Below, piece by piece: positions 1-8,202 of a stretch of DNA of 42,941 nt. The first letter of the stretch is position 1, and each line of letters opens with the position of its first letter. Both the position numbers and the translations under genes were made by a program. Source of the DNA: Paulinella micropora (Eukaryota; Cercozoa; Imbricatea; Euglyphida); the NCBI GenBank assembly GCA_009731375.1, contig BJOX01000173.1, positions 565,702 to 608,642 on the forward strand. Direction: 5' to 3'. A model generated the notes under the pieces. It saw only the letters and a program-made list of their open reading frames with translations, ran no database searches and was not told the origin of the DNA.

Positions 1-236
1 GTTCTACCATCTGGGCCCTCTCGCCAGTTCGATTCCCGTCGGTGCCACCAGTATTTTCATTGAACATACCGATCCGTCTGGACCAGTATTTTCATTGAAC
101 ATACCCGTCTGGAAGTGTTGGAACTGCCCTTGCGGGGGTGTCATTAGAGCTTATCGTCAATTCTTCGTACTCCCCTCACTGGTGAGACGATGGAGGCGCA
201 TGTGCAGATTTGCATCAGCCATTGACAGAGAAGCAC

Positions 237-294
<58 letters not shown>
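1..294 (+). mobile_element. tRNA-derived SINE, copy 1 (5' end cut by window edge)
   Basis: The body (1-235) begins inside the tRNA-like head, and the B box GTTCGATTC is visible near base 27. The tail is (ATT)n at 236-294. A short stretch around CAGTATTTTCATTGAACATA occurs twice in a row (near 49-70 and 83-105), which the other copies lack, so this copy has an internal duplication. The 3' body shared by all copies ends with the motif GACAGAGAAGCACT just before the tail. Confidence 0.85.
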
Positions 295-313
295 TTGGAC
301 ACCGTGATAGCCC
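295..313 (+). mobile_element. SINE copy 2, head fragment ending in a gap
   Basis: Only the first bases of the tRNA-like head (GGACACCGTGATAGCCC) are present before a 10-base N gap. It follows directly on the ATT tail of copy 1, so the two elements sit in tandem. Confidence 0.6.
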
Positions 314-323
314 NNNNNNNNNN

Positions 324-482
324 ATCCATCGGTCCCTTTCCATGGGCTGATTGGTATAAAGCTCCTAGAGTAATGTTCTATGCAGTCAATTCCTTTATTC
401 CACCGATTGGTGTGGAGACTTTCCTTATGGAATGGAGGACTGGATGCACATGGCCTTTTGGCTCAGCAATTGGCAGACGATG
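324..482 (+). repeat. Dispersed repeat 'P', copy 1
   Basis: About 160 bases lie between a 10-N gap and a CATA/ATT array. The segment from roughly 324 to 450 is the reverse complement of 42035-42165 at the other end of the window, including the blocks CCATGGGCTGATTGGTATAAA and CCACCGATTGGTGTGGAGAC in part. No protein signal was seen. It is a second dispersed, probably non-coding family next to (ATT)n. Confidence 0.7.
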
Positions 483-658
<176 letters not shown>

Positions 659-660
<2 letters not shown>

Positions 661-891
661 GGACACCGTGATAGCCCAGTGGTCAAGTTCTATCATCTGG
701 GCCCTGTCGCCAGTTCGATTCCCGTCGGTGCCACCAGTATTTTCATTGAACATACCGGTCCGTCTGGAAGTGTTGGAACTGCCCTTGCGGGGGTGTCATT
801 AGAGCTTATCGTCAATTCTTCGTACTCCCCTCACGGGTGAGACGATGGAGGCGCATGTGCAGAAATGCATCAGCCATTGACAGAGAAGCAC

Positions 892-948
<57 letters not shown>

Positions 949-1023
949 CATTATTATTATCATTATTATTATCATTATTAATATTATTATTATTATCATT
1001 ATTATTATTATTATTATTATTAT
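659..1023 (+). mobile_element. SINE copy 3, full length
   Basis: Complete body (659-893) plus ATT/ATC tail (894-1023). The head has a Pol III A box (TAGCCCAGTGG) and B box (GTTCGATTC). It ends with the tRNA acceptor strand CGGTGCC followed by A and CCA, so the junction to the unrelated part keeps what looks like a mature tRNA 3' end. The tRNA-unrelated part is about 150 bases and is nearly identical between copies. Confidence 0.88.
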
Positions 1024-1071
1024 TGTTAGTAGTAGTAGTAGTAGTAGTAGTAGTAGAAGTTAGTAGTATAC

Positions 1072-1115
<44 letters not shown>

Positions 1116-1497
1116 GTAATAATAATAGTAGTAGTAGTAGTAGTAGTAGTAGGGAATACTAGTGTAGCAGTAGCAAGAACAGATTTCTTTCCCGCTAGCG
1201 TTACCTGGAGCACTGCAGGGGCAGGCCAATACTACACTACTACACTACTACACTACTACAATACACTACTACTTCATCACTACACCACTACATCACTGCA
1301 CCGCTGCACTACTACACTACTACACTGGTACACTACCTACCTACACTAGCTACACTACTACACTACTACACTACTACACTACTACAGCACCACTACACTA
1401 CTACTATACTACTACACTACACACTAGCTACACAACTACACTACTACACTACCTACACTACCTACACTACTACGTTACTACACTACTGCACTACTAC
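1024..1497. repeat. Triplet arrays and CTACTACA minisatellite in an intron
   Basis: Blocks of AGT, AAT and AGT triplets (1024-1152), then about 80 bases of unique sequence, then a degenerate array of ACTACTACACT units (1231-1497). The array reaches the donor of the kinase exon ending at 1498, and the donor GTAGTAGTG (minus strand) is itself made of the repeat. No further kinase exon was recognised here. Confidence 0.85.
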
Positions 1498-1575
1498 CTT
1501 GAGCACTTCAGGAGCCAGCCACGCCTTGGGCGCCCGATAGTTCTTAAAGTCATTATGGGAGTTGTCCAGGAAGTT
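1498..1575 (-). CDS. Protein kinase exon: activation segment end, APE motif
   Basis: A 26-codon exon between acceptor CCCAG and donor GTAGTAG, phase 0 on both sides. It translates to a loop followed by RAPKAWLAPEVLK, the P+1 loop and APE motif of a protein kinase (Trp and APE intact). It follows the exon at 1870-1826 and precedes exons to the left of the window. It belongs to the RING/ankyrin/kinase gene whose catalytic loop lies at 4845-4975, so the intron between them carries the SINEs, the 731-base gap and other repeats. Identity as a kinase rests on motif order, which is strong together with the other exons. Confidence 0.78.
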
Positions 1576-1825
1576 CTGGGTGCATACACATATATACTCA
1601 CATGTATTATATATACATACATACATACATATATATATATTGTTATAATATATAATATAATATTATATATATATATATCTGTGTGTGTGTCAAATACATA
1701 GGTATGTATGTATGTATGTATGTATATGCATGCTTTCCCTCGTGCTTTATTCCGCAGCAAATACTGTATATGCAATTGACATGATGGTTATGTGCGCAAG
1801 TAAGCCTGCATATGCATGTATGTAC
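1576..1825 (-). repeat. Intron of CATA/TA repeats
   Basis: Intron between the two activation-segment exons. It is mainly (CATA)n, (TA)n and (GTAT)n. The donor is GTACATACATG, part of the repeat. Confidence 0.7.
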
Positions 1826-1870
1826 CTCCTCCTCAAAGCGAGTGGTGCCGTCTCTCTTCTTGGGCAGGAC
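1826..1870 (-). CDS. Protein kinase exon: activation loop
   Basis: A 45-base, 15-codon exon (VLPKKRDGTTRFEEE) between acceptor GGTAG and donor GTACATAC. It is phase 0 on both sides, so it joins the DLG exon ending at 4845 to the APE exon starting at 1575. It sits where an activation loop belongs, with Arg, Thr and acidic residues. It is too short to identify alone; phase and position support it. Confidence 0.6.
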
Positions 1871-2093
1871 CTACCACACAACACAAGGACACAGTTCAGC
1901 AAGCAACGCTGTCAATCTCTCTCTCTCTCTCTCTTGCTCTCTCTCTCTTCTCTCTCTCTCTCTCTCCACACACACACATACACACCCCTCTCTGTATCTG
2001 TTTCTCTCCCTTTCTCTCCCTCACTCTGTCTGACGGTCGTTCTCTACCACTATCCTCTTCGTAAGCACCGCTATCCCAGCAACTCATTATTAC

Positions 2094-2147
<54 letters not shown>
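1871..2147. repeat. Intronic CT, CACA and ATT repeats
   Basis: (CT)n at 1917-1966, CA repeats, pyrimidine-rich sequence, then (ATT)n at 2088-2146 leading into SINE copy 4. No coding signal was seen. Confidence 0.8.
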
Positions 2148-2326
2148 TCCGTCTGGACCAGTATTTTCATTGAACATACCGGCCCGTCTGGAAGTGTTGG
2201 AACTGCCCTTGCGGGGGTGTCATTAGAGCTTATCGTCAATTCTTCGTACTCCCCTCACGGGTGAGACGATGGAGGCGCATGTGCAGAAATGCATCAGCCA
2301 TTGACAGAGAAGCACTATTATTATTA

Positions 2327-2360
<34 letters not shown>
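2148..2360 (+). mobile_element. SINE copy 4, 5' truncated
   Basis: Begins downstream of the tRNA-like head at CCGTCTGGACCAGTATTTTC and continues through the shared body to GAGAAGCACT, followed by an ATT tail with one GTT unit. It lacks A and B boxes, as expected for a 5'-truncated reverse-transcribed copy or an older deletion. Confidence 0.8.
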
Positions 2361-2361
<1 letters not shown>

Positions 2362-2905
2362 TTGGAGTGTGACATATTTGAGGGAAATCCCGATGAAAAA
2401 ACCTAGTCACACTTGCTAAACAGAGTTCCAGCCCAATGGCCTCAAGGCGTTAAACTGTGATGCCAACTCATAACCCTTTGGTGGTAGATGCTGGGGAGGA
2501 GGGTCGTTGCGCGCGTAAAAGATCTTAAACTCCGCATATGCTGGTTGATAGCCCAGGACCCAGCAGACACCAGATTGTTATGGGTGGGGTTTCGAGGCAG
2601 CTCTAGCAACCGCGCTTGGTGTATGCACTTGCACATTCGGTGACGTCTTGCAAGAGGTTGCTGGGACTGCGGAATAACCTCGGCTTAGTGCAGTCTTGCC
2701 CTCAGGAGCTCCATCGGTGGCCCCGATCATCAGGCGAGAGACTGACACGGGGGGGTGGAGGACCTCGAACAAGGGTATTGGAGGCTTATGTCCGTTGAGG
2801 ATATGCCATTAGCTGCATCAGTACGCCTCAGATATAGTAAATCTGCCTTGGAGTGTTGACTGTGACATATTTGAGGGAGCTTCCAGTCAACCTGCTCCCT
2901 AAGAC
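2361..2905 (+). repeat. Dispersed repeat 'Q', copy 1
   Basis: About 540 bases directly after a SINE tail. The motif TGTGACATATTTGAGGGA occurs near both ends (about 2367 and 2862), like a direct repeat. Part of it (2398-2564) is almost identical to 3012-3195, and part (about 2720-2842) is present inverted at 40151-40283. No domain was recognised in its short open frames, so it is probably a non-autonomous or truncated element. Confidence 0.7.
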
Positions 2906-3007
2906 AATTGGTAGGTGCGTATGCGGAAAATTAATGACTATATACCTATATTATACCGTATAACCTCGTTCAGAAAAGTAAATCTCATTGGTAGATTCAA
3001 TACGTAA

Positions 3008-3195
3008 ATTGAGGGAAATCCCGATGAAAAAACCTAGTCACACTAGCTAAACAGAGTTTCAGCCCAATGGCCTCAAGGCGTTAAACTGTGACGCCAACTC
3101 ATAACCCTTTGGTGGTAGATGCTGGGGAGGAGGGTCGTTGCGCGCGTAAAAGATCTTAAACTCCGCATATGCTGGTTGATAGCCCAGGACCCAGC
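3008..3195 (+). repeat. Dispersed repeat 'Q', copy 2, cut by gap
   Basis: Near-identical to 2394-2564, with about three substitutions by eye, and ends in a 731-base N gap. The stretch between the copies (2906-3007) is AT-rich with no feature seen. The copies may be a true tandem duplication or an assembly duplication around the gap. Confidence 0.7.
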
Positions 3196-3926
3196 NNNNN
3201 NNNNNNNNNNNNNNNNNNNNNNNNNNNNNNNNNNNNNNNNNNNNNNNNNNNNNNNNNNNNNNNNNNNNNNNNNNNNNNNNNNNNNNNNNNNNNNNNNNNN
3301 NNNNNNNNNNNNNNNNNNNNNNNNNNNNNNNNNNNNNNNNNNNNNNNNNNNNNNNNNNNNNNNNNNNNNNNNNNNNNNNNNNNNNNNNNNNNNNNNNNNN
3401 NNNNNNNNNNNNNNNNNNNNNNNNNNNNNNNNNNNNNNNNNNNNNNNNNNNNNNNNNNNNNNNNNNNNNNNNNNNNNNNNNNNNNNNNNNNNNNNNNNNN
3501 NNNNNNNNNNNNNNNNNNNNNNNNNNNNNNNNNNNNNNNNNNNNNNNNNNNNNNNNNNNNNNNNNNNNNNNNNNNNNNNNNNNNNNNNNNNNNNNNNNNN
3601 NNNNNNNNNNNNNNNNNNNNNNNNNNNNNNNNNNNNNNNNNNNNNNNNNNNNNNNNNNNNNNNNNNNNNNNNNNNNNNNNNNNNNNNNNNNNNNNNNNNN
3701 NNNNNNNNNNNNNNNNNNNNNNNNNNNNNNNNNNNNNNNNNNNNNNNNNNNNNNNNNNNNNNNNNNNNNNNNNNNNNNNNNNNNNNNNNNNNNNNNNNNN
3801 NNNNNNNNNNNNNNNNNNNNNNNNNNNNNNNNNNNNNNNNNNNNNNNNNNNNNNNNNNNNNNNNNNNNNNNNNNNNNNNNNNNNNNNNNNNNNNNNNNNN
3901 NNNNNNNNNNNNNNNNNNNNNNNNNN
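3196..3926. other. Assembly gap, 731 N
   Basis: Unsequenced. Left flank is repeat Q and right flank is a SINE body, so repeats probably broke the assembly. It lies in the kinase-gene intron. Confidence 0.99.
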
Positions 3927-4033
3927 TCGTACTCCCCTAACGGGTGAGACGATGGAGGCGCATGTGCAGAAATGCATCAGCCATTGACAGAGAAGCACTA
4001 TTATTATTGTTATTTTTTTATTATTATTATTAT
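3927..4033 (+). mobile_element. SINE copy 5, 3' part
   Basis: Starts at the gap with the shared 3' body (TCGTACTCCCCTAACGGGTG) and ends in GAGAAGCACT plus a short, imperfect ATT/T-rich tail. Confidence 0.8.
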
Positions 4034-4266
4034 TTGGACACCGTGATAGCCCAGTGGTCAGGTTCTACCATCTGGGCTCTGTCGCCAGTTCGATTCCCGT
4101 CGGTGCCACCAGTATTTTCATTGAACATACCGGTCCGTCTGGAAGTGTTGGAACTGCCCTTGCGGGGGTGTCATTAGAGCCTATCGTCAATTCTTCGTAC
4201 TCCCCTCACGGGTGAGACGATGGAGGCGCATGTGCAGATTTGCATCCGCCATTGACTGAGAAGCAC

Positions 4267-4323
<57 letters not shown>

Positions 4324-4341
4324 TTTTCTTACTATTCTTAC

Positions 4342-4408
<67 letters not shown>

Positions 4409-4490
4409 GTTGTTGTTGTTGTTGTTGTTATTGTTGTTGTTGTTATTGTTGTTCTTGTTCTTTTTGTTATTTTTATGTCAGTTTGGACGA
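4034..4490 (+). mobile_element. SINE copy 6, full length with long tail
   Basis: Complete body (4034-4268) with intact A and B boxes, and GGTGCC-A-CCA at the head/body junction. The tail is ATT interrupted by CTT and GTT blocks to about 4490. It follows copy 5 directly, giving another tandem pair. Confidence 0.88.
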
Positions 4491-4725
4491 GCGCTGAAGG
4501 TCGATTGAAAGAACTAACACACCCATGCACATAAATACATGCCACATACACATACATACACGCACGCATACATATACTTCCGTAGAAACTCAAATACATA
4601 CAGGACATTCAACAGACATACAGCAATACATGCAGCATACAAGAATATATACATTCATACATGGACATGCTTATAGAACTACCGACCTACCTACCTGATG
4701 ACATGCATAGTTCATTACTACTACA

Positions 4726-4777
<52 letters not shown>

Positions 4778-4844
4778 TCACCACCACCACTGCTACTTAA
4801 CTTCTCGTGCCATACTTACACATGCAACATTTCGCATCATCGAC
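4491..4844. repeat. Intronic CATA and CTA repeats
   Basis: Degenerate (CATA)n at about 4520-4680, then (ACT)n at 4723-4776, up to the donor of the catalytic-loop exon. No exon was recognised. Confidence 0.75.
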
Positions 4845-4975
4845 CTGGCTGATTCCTAAATCGGAGATGTAAACCAGCTGGTTGCGCTCACCCCCAACAA
4901 GGAAGTTCATTGCCCGCACATCTCGGTGCACCACGCCTTCCAGGTGCAGTTGATTCAGACCCGACGCCGCCTTCG
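4845..4975 (-). CDS. Protein kinase exon: catalytic loop and DLG
   Basis: This exon carries the catalytic loop HRDVRAMNF (Asp and Asn of HRDxxxxN present) and the Mg-binding motif as SDLGIS, with DLG instead of DFG. It is preceded by helix alphaE (SGLNQLHLEGVV). The donor CAG-GTCGAT at 4845 is phase 0. The acceptor GTGCACAG requires one carried-over base, but the preceding exon ends in phase 0, so this boundary holds an indel or a missed small exon. The style resembles tyrosine-kinase-like (TKL) kinases. The catalytic residues are intact, so the domain itself need not be a pseudokinase. Confidence 0.85.
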
Positions 4976-5280
4976 CTGTGCACAATTGCAAGTCAGCCAC
5001 ATACATACATCATTACTCCAAGCTACTTGAAGAGATATATACGTACATACATGCAATCATACACGTAATACATGTTAAGCCGCTTTTCTCACTCGTTCAC
5101 TTTAGTCTCAAGATACATACATAGATTACATACATTAGAAACATACCTATACACACACATAGACACGTGCAGACACACACCCAAGCACCTCCTCCTCCTC
5201 CTTCTCCTCCATCTCTTCCTCCTCCTCCGCCTGTTCTCTCGCTTCATCTCCCGGTTCTGCTGTTGCTTCGTCAGTCCGAC
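4976..5280. repeat. Intron with CATA and (CCT)n repeats
   Basis: CATA-type sequence at about 5000-5180 and a pyrimidine-rich CTCCT stretch (5186-5232). The minus strand therefore reads purine-rich before the next exon. Confidence 0.7.
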
Positions 5281-5374
5281 CTGTGGCAACGCCTGAAAAA
5301 TCCAGGGGTGGTACTTTTTGCACCACTGGGGGGTGGCTCCCTCCTTCTGATCGCAGCCCAAGTGCTTGTGCACG
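5281..5374 (-). CDS. Protein kinase exon: after the hinge, helix alphaD
   Basis: Acceptor GCTGTTAG and donor CCACAG-GTCGGA. The exon completes the split codon of the hinge exon to give AGNSVHKHLG, the usual hinge to alphaD transition (EY-x-GG-S-VHKHL type). It then reads into a Trp-rich stretch ending FQALPQ. Its 94 bases take the frame from phase 2 to phase 0 with no stop. Confidence 0.7.
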
Positions 5375-5755
5375 CTAACAGCAAGCCCACCACAAAATCT
5401 TTGGTTCGATTTGTTTACTTGTCTTCATCTATTTATTATTAAAAGTTAAATAGTGAGTTGATTGTTGGGTTATTTGTTTATTGGCTGCTTTTTTGTTTCC
5501 TTTCAGTTTTGGTGCCCTTCATACAACAGTTTGTGACTATACTGATTTAATATATGCTATTCGACAATGTTCTCGTACTTATCGACATAGTTTGCTTCTA
5601 GAGCATAGAAAATGATGTATCTCTTAAGCTTACTCCCCCCCCCCCCTAAAAAAGAGAGAGAGAGAGAGAAAGGAGCTGAGGACTGTGCAGATGTGGTATG
5701 TATGTATGTATATATGCATGTATATATGCATGTATGTATGTATGTATGTATGAAC
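5375..5755. repeat. Intron, mostly unique AT-rich with C-run and GTAT array
   Basis: Unlike most introns here, about 250 bases (5375-5625) are non-repetitive. Then come a C10 run (5634-5645), a short (GA)n and (GTAT)n leading to the hinge exon donor. Confidence 0.65.
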
Positions 5756-5842
5756 CTGTTCCCGGCCGTGTATTCGAAGACCAGGAAAGACTTCTCTAGG
5801 GTGAGCAGCGCCCCGCGGAAGGGAACAACGTTCTTCTTGGAC
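5756..5842 (-). CDS. Protein kinase exon: beta4-beta5 and hinge
   Basis: Acceptor GATGACAG and donor AACAG-GTTCATAC. It reads [11 protein letters not shown] then [13 protein letters not shown], a clear kinase N-lobe signature (NVVPFxGA at beta4, FLVFEY at beta5 and hinge). It is placed between the alphaC exon (6224-6321) and the alphaD exon (5281-5374) with matching phases. Confidence 0.8.
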
Positions 5843-5875
5843 CTGTCATCCATCCATCCATCTATCTATCTATCC

Positions 5876-5945
<70 letters not shown>

Positions 5946-5976
5946 CTATCTACCTATCTGTCTGTCTATCTATCTG

Positions 5977-6025
<49 letters not shown>

Positions 6026-6223
6026 ATCCCATCCACTTATCTATTTATGCACGGCCAATGTGATTGGCGCATCACTGCAAGATCCACAAGCAGCAGGAGG
6101 AGCAGGAGGAGCGGCAAGTGACAGTAGTAGCAGCAGGGGAGAGAAAGAAAGAGATATATATATGTATATGTATATATATATAGATATATAGAAAGAAAGA
6201 GAGAGAGAGAGAGAGGAAAGGAC
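5843..6223. repeat. Intron with (TATC)n array
   Basis: TATC/TGTC units at 5850-6040, a short unique island (6041-6135), then (TA)n and (GA)n to 6215. A short minus frame at 6060-6110 ([11 protein letters not shown]) was not accepted as an exon. Confidence 0.8.
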
Positions 6224-6321
6224 CCAACACGCGTGTAAATGGACGCTTCGTGTAAGGACTGCGAGTAGATGCGGCGACGCATTTCACCGACTTGGCCTTC
6301 CTTCTCGCCCGCGCTGCTGGA
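6224..6321 (-). CDS. Protein kinase exon: helix alphaC
   Basis: Acceptor GTGTGCAG. The donor is probably GG-GTCCTT, a weak donor chosen because it gives phase 2 and the next exon then reads in frame. The peptide includes VGEMRRRIYSQSLHEASIYT, an amphipathic helix with a Glu suited to the alphaC salt bridge, followed across the junction by [11 protein letters not shown]. The 98 bases match phases 0 and 2. Confidence 0.65.
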
Positions 6322-6469
6322 CTGCACACGCTTCTAACGTCAATTACACACGGTTCAGGATAAGTGCTAAGTCGATCTAGGTCCGAATTATTATAGGTAT
6401 GCATGATGTAGGAAGATGAGGAACACTGGTAAGGGTGTTTAAGCGGAGGAGGGCAGAGGGAGAGAGAAG

Positions 6470-6505
<36 letters not shown>

Positions 6506-6512
6506 GAGAGAA

Positions 6513-6552
<40 letters not shown>

Positions 6553-6656
6553 CGATGAAGAGAGAAAGAGACAAAGAGACAGAGAGAGAAAGAGACAAAG
6601 AGAGAAAGAGAAAGCAAGAGAGAGACAGAGAGATAGTGAGACAGAGAGACAGTCAC

Positions 6657-6689
<33 letters not shown>

Positions 6690-6694
6690 AAGAG

Positions 6695-6729
<35 letters not shown>

Positions 6730-6775
6730 GGGGAGACAGATGAACAGATAGATAGATTGAATATATAGATAGATA

Positions 6776-6815
<40 letters not shown>

Positions 6816-6855
6816 GCGCATGTGTGTGTGTGTGTGTGTGTGTGTGCGTGCGTGC

Positions 6856-6924
<69 letters not shown>

Positions 6925-6942
6925 GCAAAGAGTAACGTTCAC
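6322..6942. repeat. Intron of (GA)n, (GAAA)n and (GT)n
   Basis: About 110 bases of unique sequence, then purine arrays (6440-6730), GATA units and a (GT)n/(GCGT)n array (6779-6890), then (AG)n. Long Ser-Leu or Thr-His open frames here are repeat artefacts. Confidence 0.85.
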
Positions 6943-7924
6943 CTGATGGGGTAACGTTCCAGAAGACACCTGATGCTCATCGTCGTCGTCGTCTTCGCTG
7001 TCGTCGTCGTTGTTGCTGGTGTCCGCTTGAGTACAACTTCTCGTACTACTAGTACTAGTACTAGTTGCTGTACTAGCACTTGTATGACTAAAAACCTGAT
7101 TCCCGTCTTCGGGGTTATCAGATTTCGGACGGTATTGCACAGGGTACTTCACAGCATGTTTCTGGCCACCATATTCGGCTTCTTTTACCGCGCCATGGCG
7201 ACATCTGCCAAATTCTTCAGTTTTCTCCTTGAGGTCATCCTCTGCGATGTGATGGATCTTGTGACAATTCGATAATGTACCCACCAATCTGTTGAATTCT
7301 TCGCGCCGAGTGTTGAATTCCTCTGCCGAGCGCAAAGTTAGCATGTTCAAGGGTGTCCTTCTTTCCACGTCTTGAGCGTCCCATTTGGCACCGTTCCGAA
7401 GCAGGTAATCCGGTAGCTTAATGTGTCCTCGCTCGCAAGCCTCATGCATAGGTGAGTTTTCCGCACAAATCCTACGGCATTGACGTCCGCGCCTCGCTTC
7501 ACCAGTTGCCTGACGTACTCCAAGGCCTCGTCTTCGGATGGCTTGCTGCAGGACGCTAGCAAGGGAGTCAGTCCGTCCAGCAGGGCAGCGTTAACAGCCT
7601 TGACGTCCGCCTTGGCTATGTCCGACTGAAGCATCTTTGGCGAAGCGTAGTTCGAACGAATTTTAAAAACCAAGGGAGCTTTGTTGGCAGCGGCGTCGAG
7701 CACTTCCTTCAAGTGCCGCGGGAATTTTTTTTGGGCCTCAGGTTGCTGATGGGCTCAGTTGTTATGTCTGAACCGGCCACCAGCAGCATGTAGGTCATCA
7801 GATCGTCGTGGTTGTACGGTGCATAATACAGCGCGGTGGAGCCCGACTGTGTGGTCAAGAGCAGATCTGCTTGCTCCTGCAGCAAACGCGCCACCACGGC
7901 CAACCAACCACCCCGAGCCGCCAC
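6943..7924 (-). CDS. Ankyrin repeats, start of protein kinase domain (frame interrupted)
   Basis: Acceptor CACGCAG at 7925. There are two candidate donors, CATCAG-GTG at 6970 and at 6943, both in phase and 27 bases apart. The start reads as an ankyrin repeat (VAARGGWLAVVARLL). A second follows (DGLTPLLASC to VKRGADVNAVG), then a third (SPMHEACERGHIKLPDYLL). After a linker it enters a kinase N-lobe, with a glycine loop GRCRHGAV and the lysine motif GGQKHAVKYP, then an acidic Ser/Thr-rich insert. The frame changes twice: at the A8 run near 7715, where one more A keeps ankyrin and following sequence in frame, and near 7470, where again one base seems missing. Either the assembly has indel errors or the gene is decaying. 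Confidence 0.78.
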
Positions 7925-8202
7925 CTGCGTGCATATACATGTTTAACTGTGGCGTACGTACGTCATTTCTGTCATATGTTTGCTTGGCATTCCTTACAGC
8001 GTTACAAGGCTAGGCACTGACACGTACAGGGCAGTTGAAAGCTTGAAGGAAGTGCAAATACAGCGATATGCATTATATTATGTAGTATATTATGCCATAT
8101 AATGTTATGTTATGTATGTTATGTTGTGCTATGTTATGTTATGTTATGTATATGATTCTATCATTATATACATTTATTTAATTTATGTATGTATATCTAT
8201 AC
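7925..8202. repeat. Intron with TTATG repeats
   Basis: Mostly unique until about 8070, then TATG and TTATG units. The phase across this intron does not match by one base, another sign of the frame problem in this gene. Confidence 0.65.

Noticed and set aside
6050-6110. Extra kinase exon (minus frame with [10 protein letters not shown])
   Set aside because: No matching phase with the exons at 6224 and 5842, which already join, and the flanking Leu run comes from a CAG/AGG repeat.
6372-7000. Ser-Leu and Thr-His rich open frames
   Set aside because: They come from (GA)n and (GT)n arrays in an intron. Only the part above 6943 shows ankyrin and kinase motifs.
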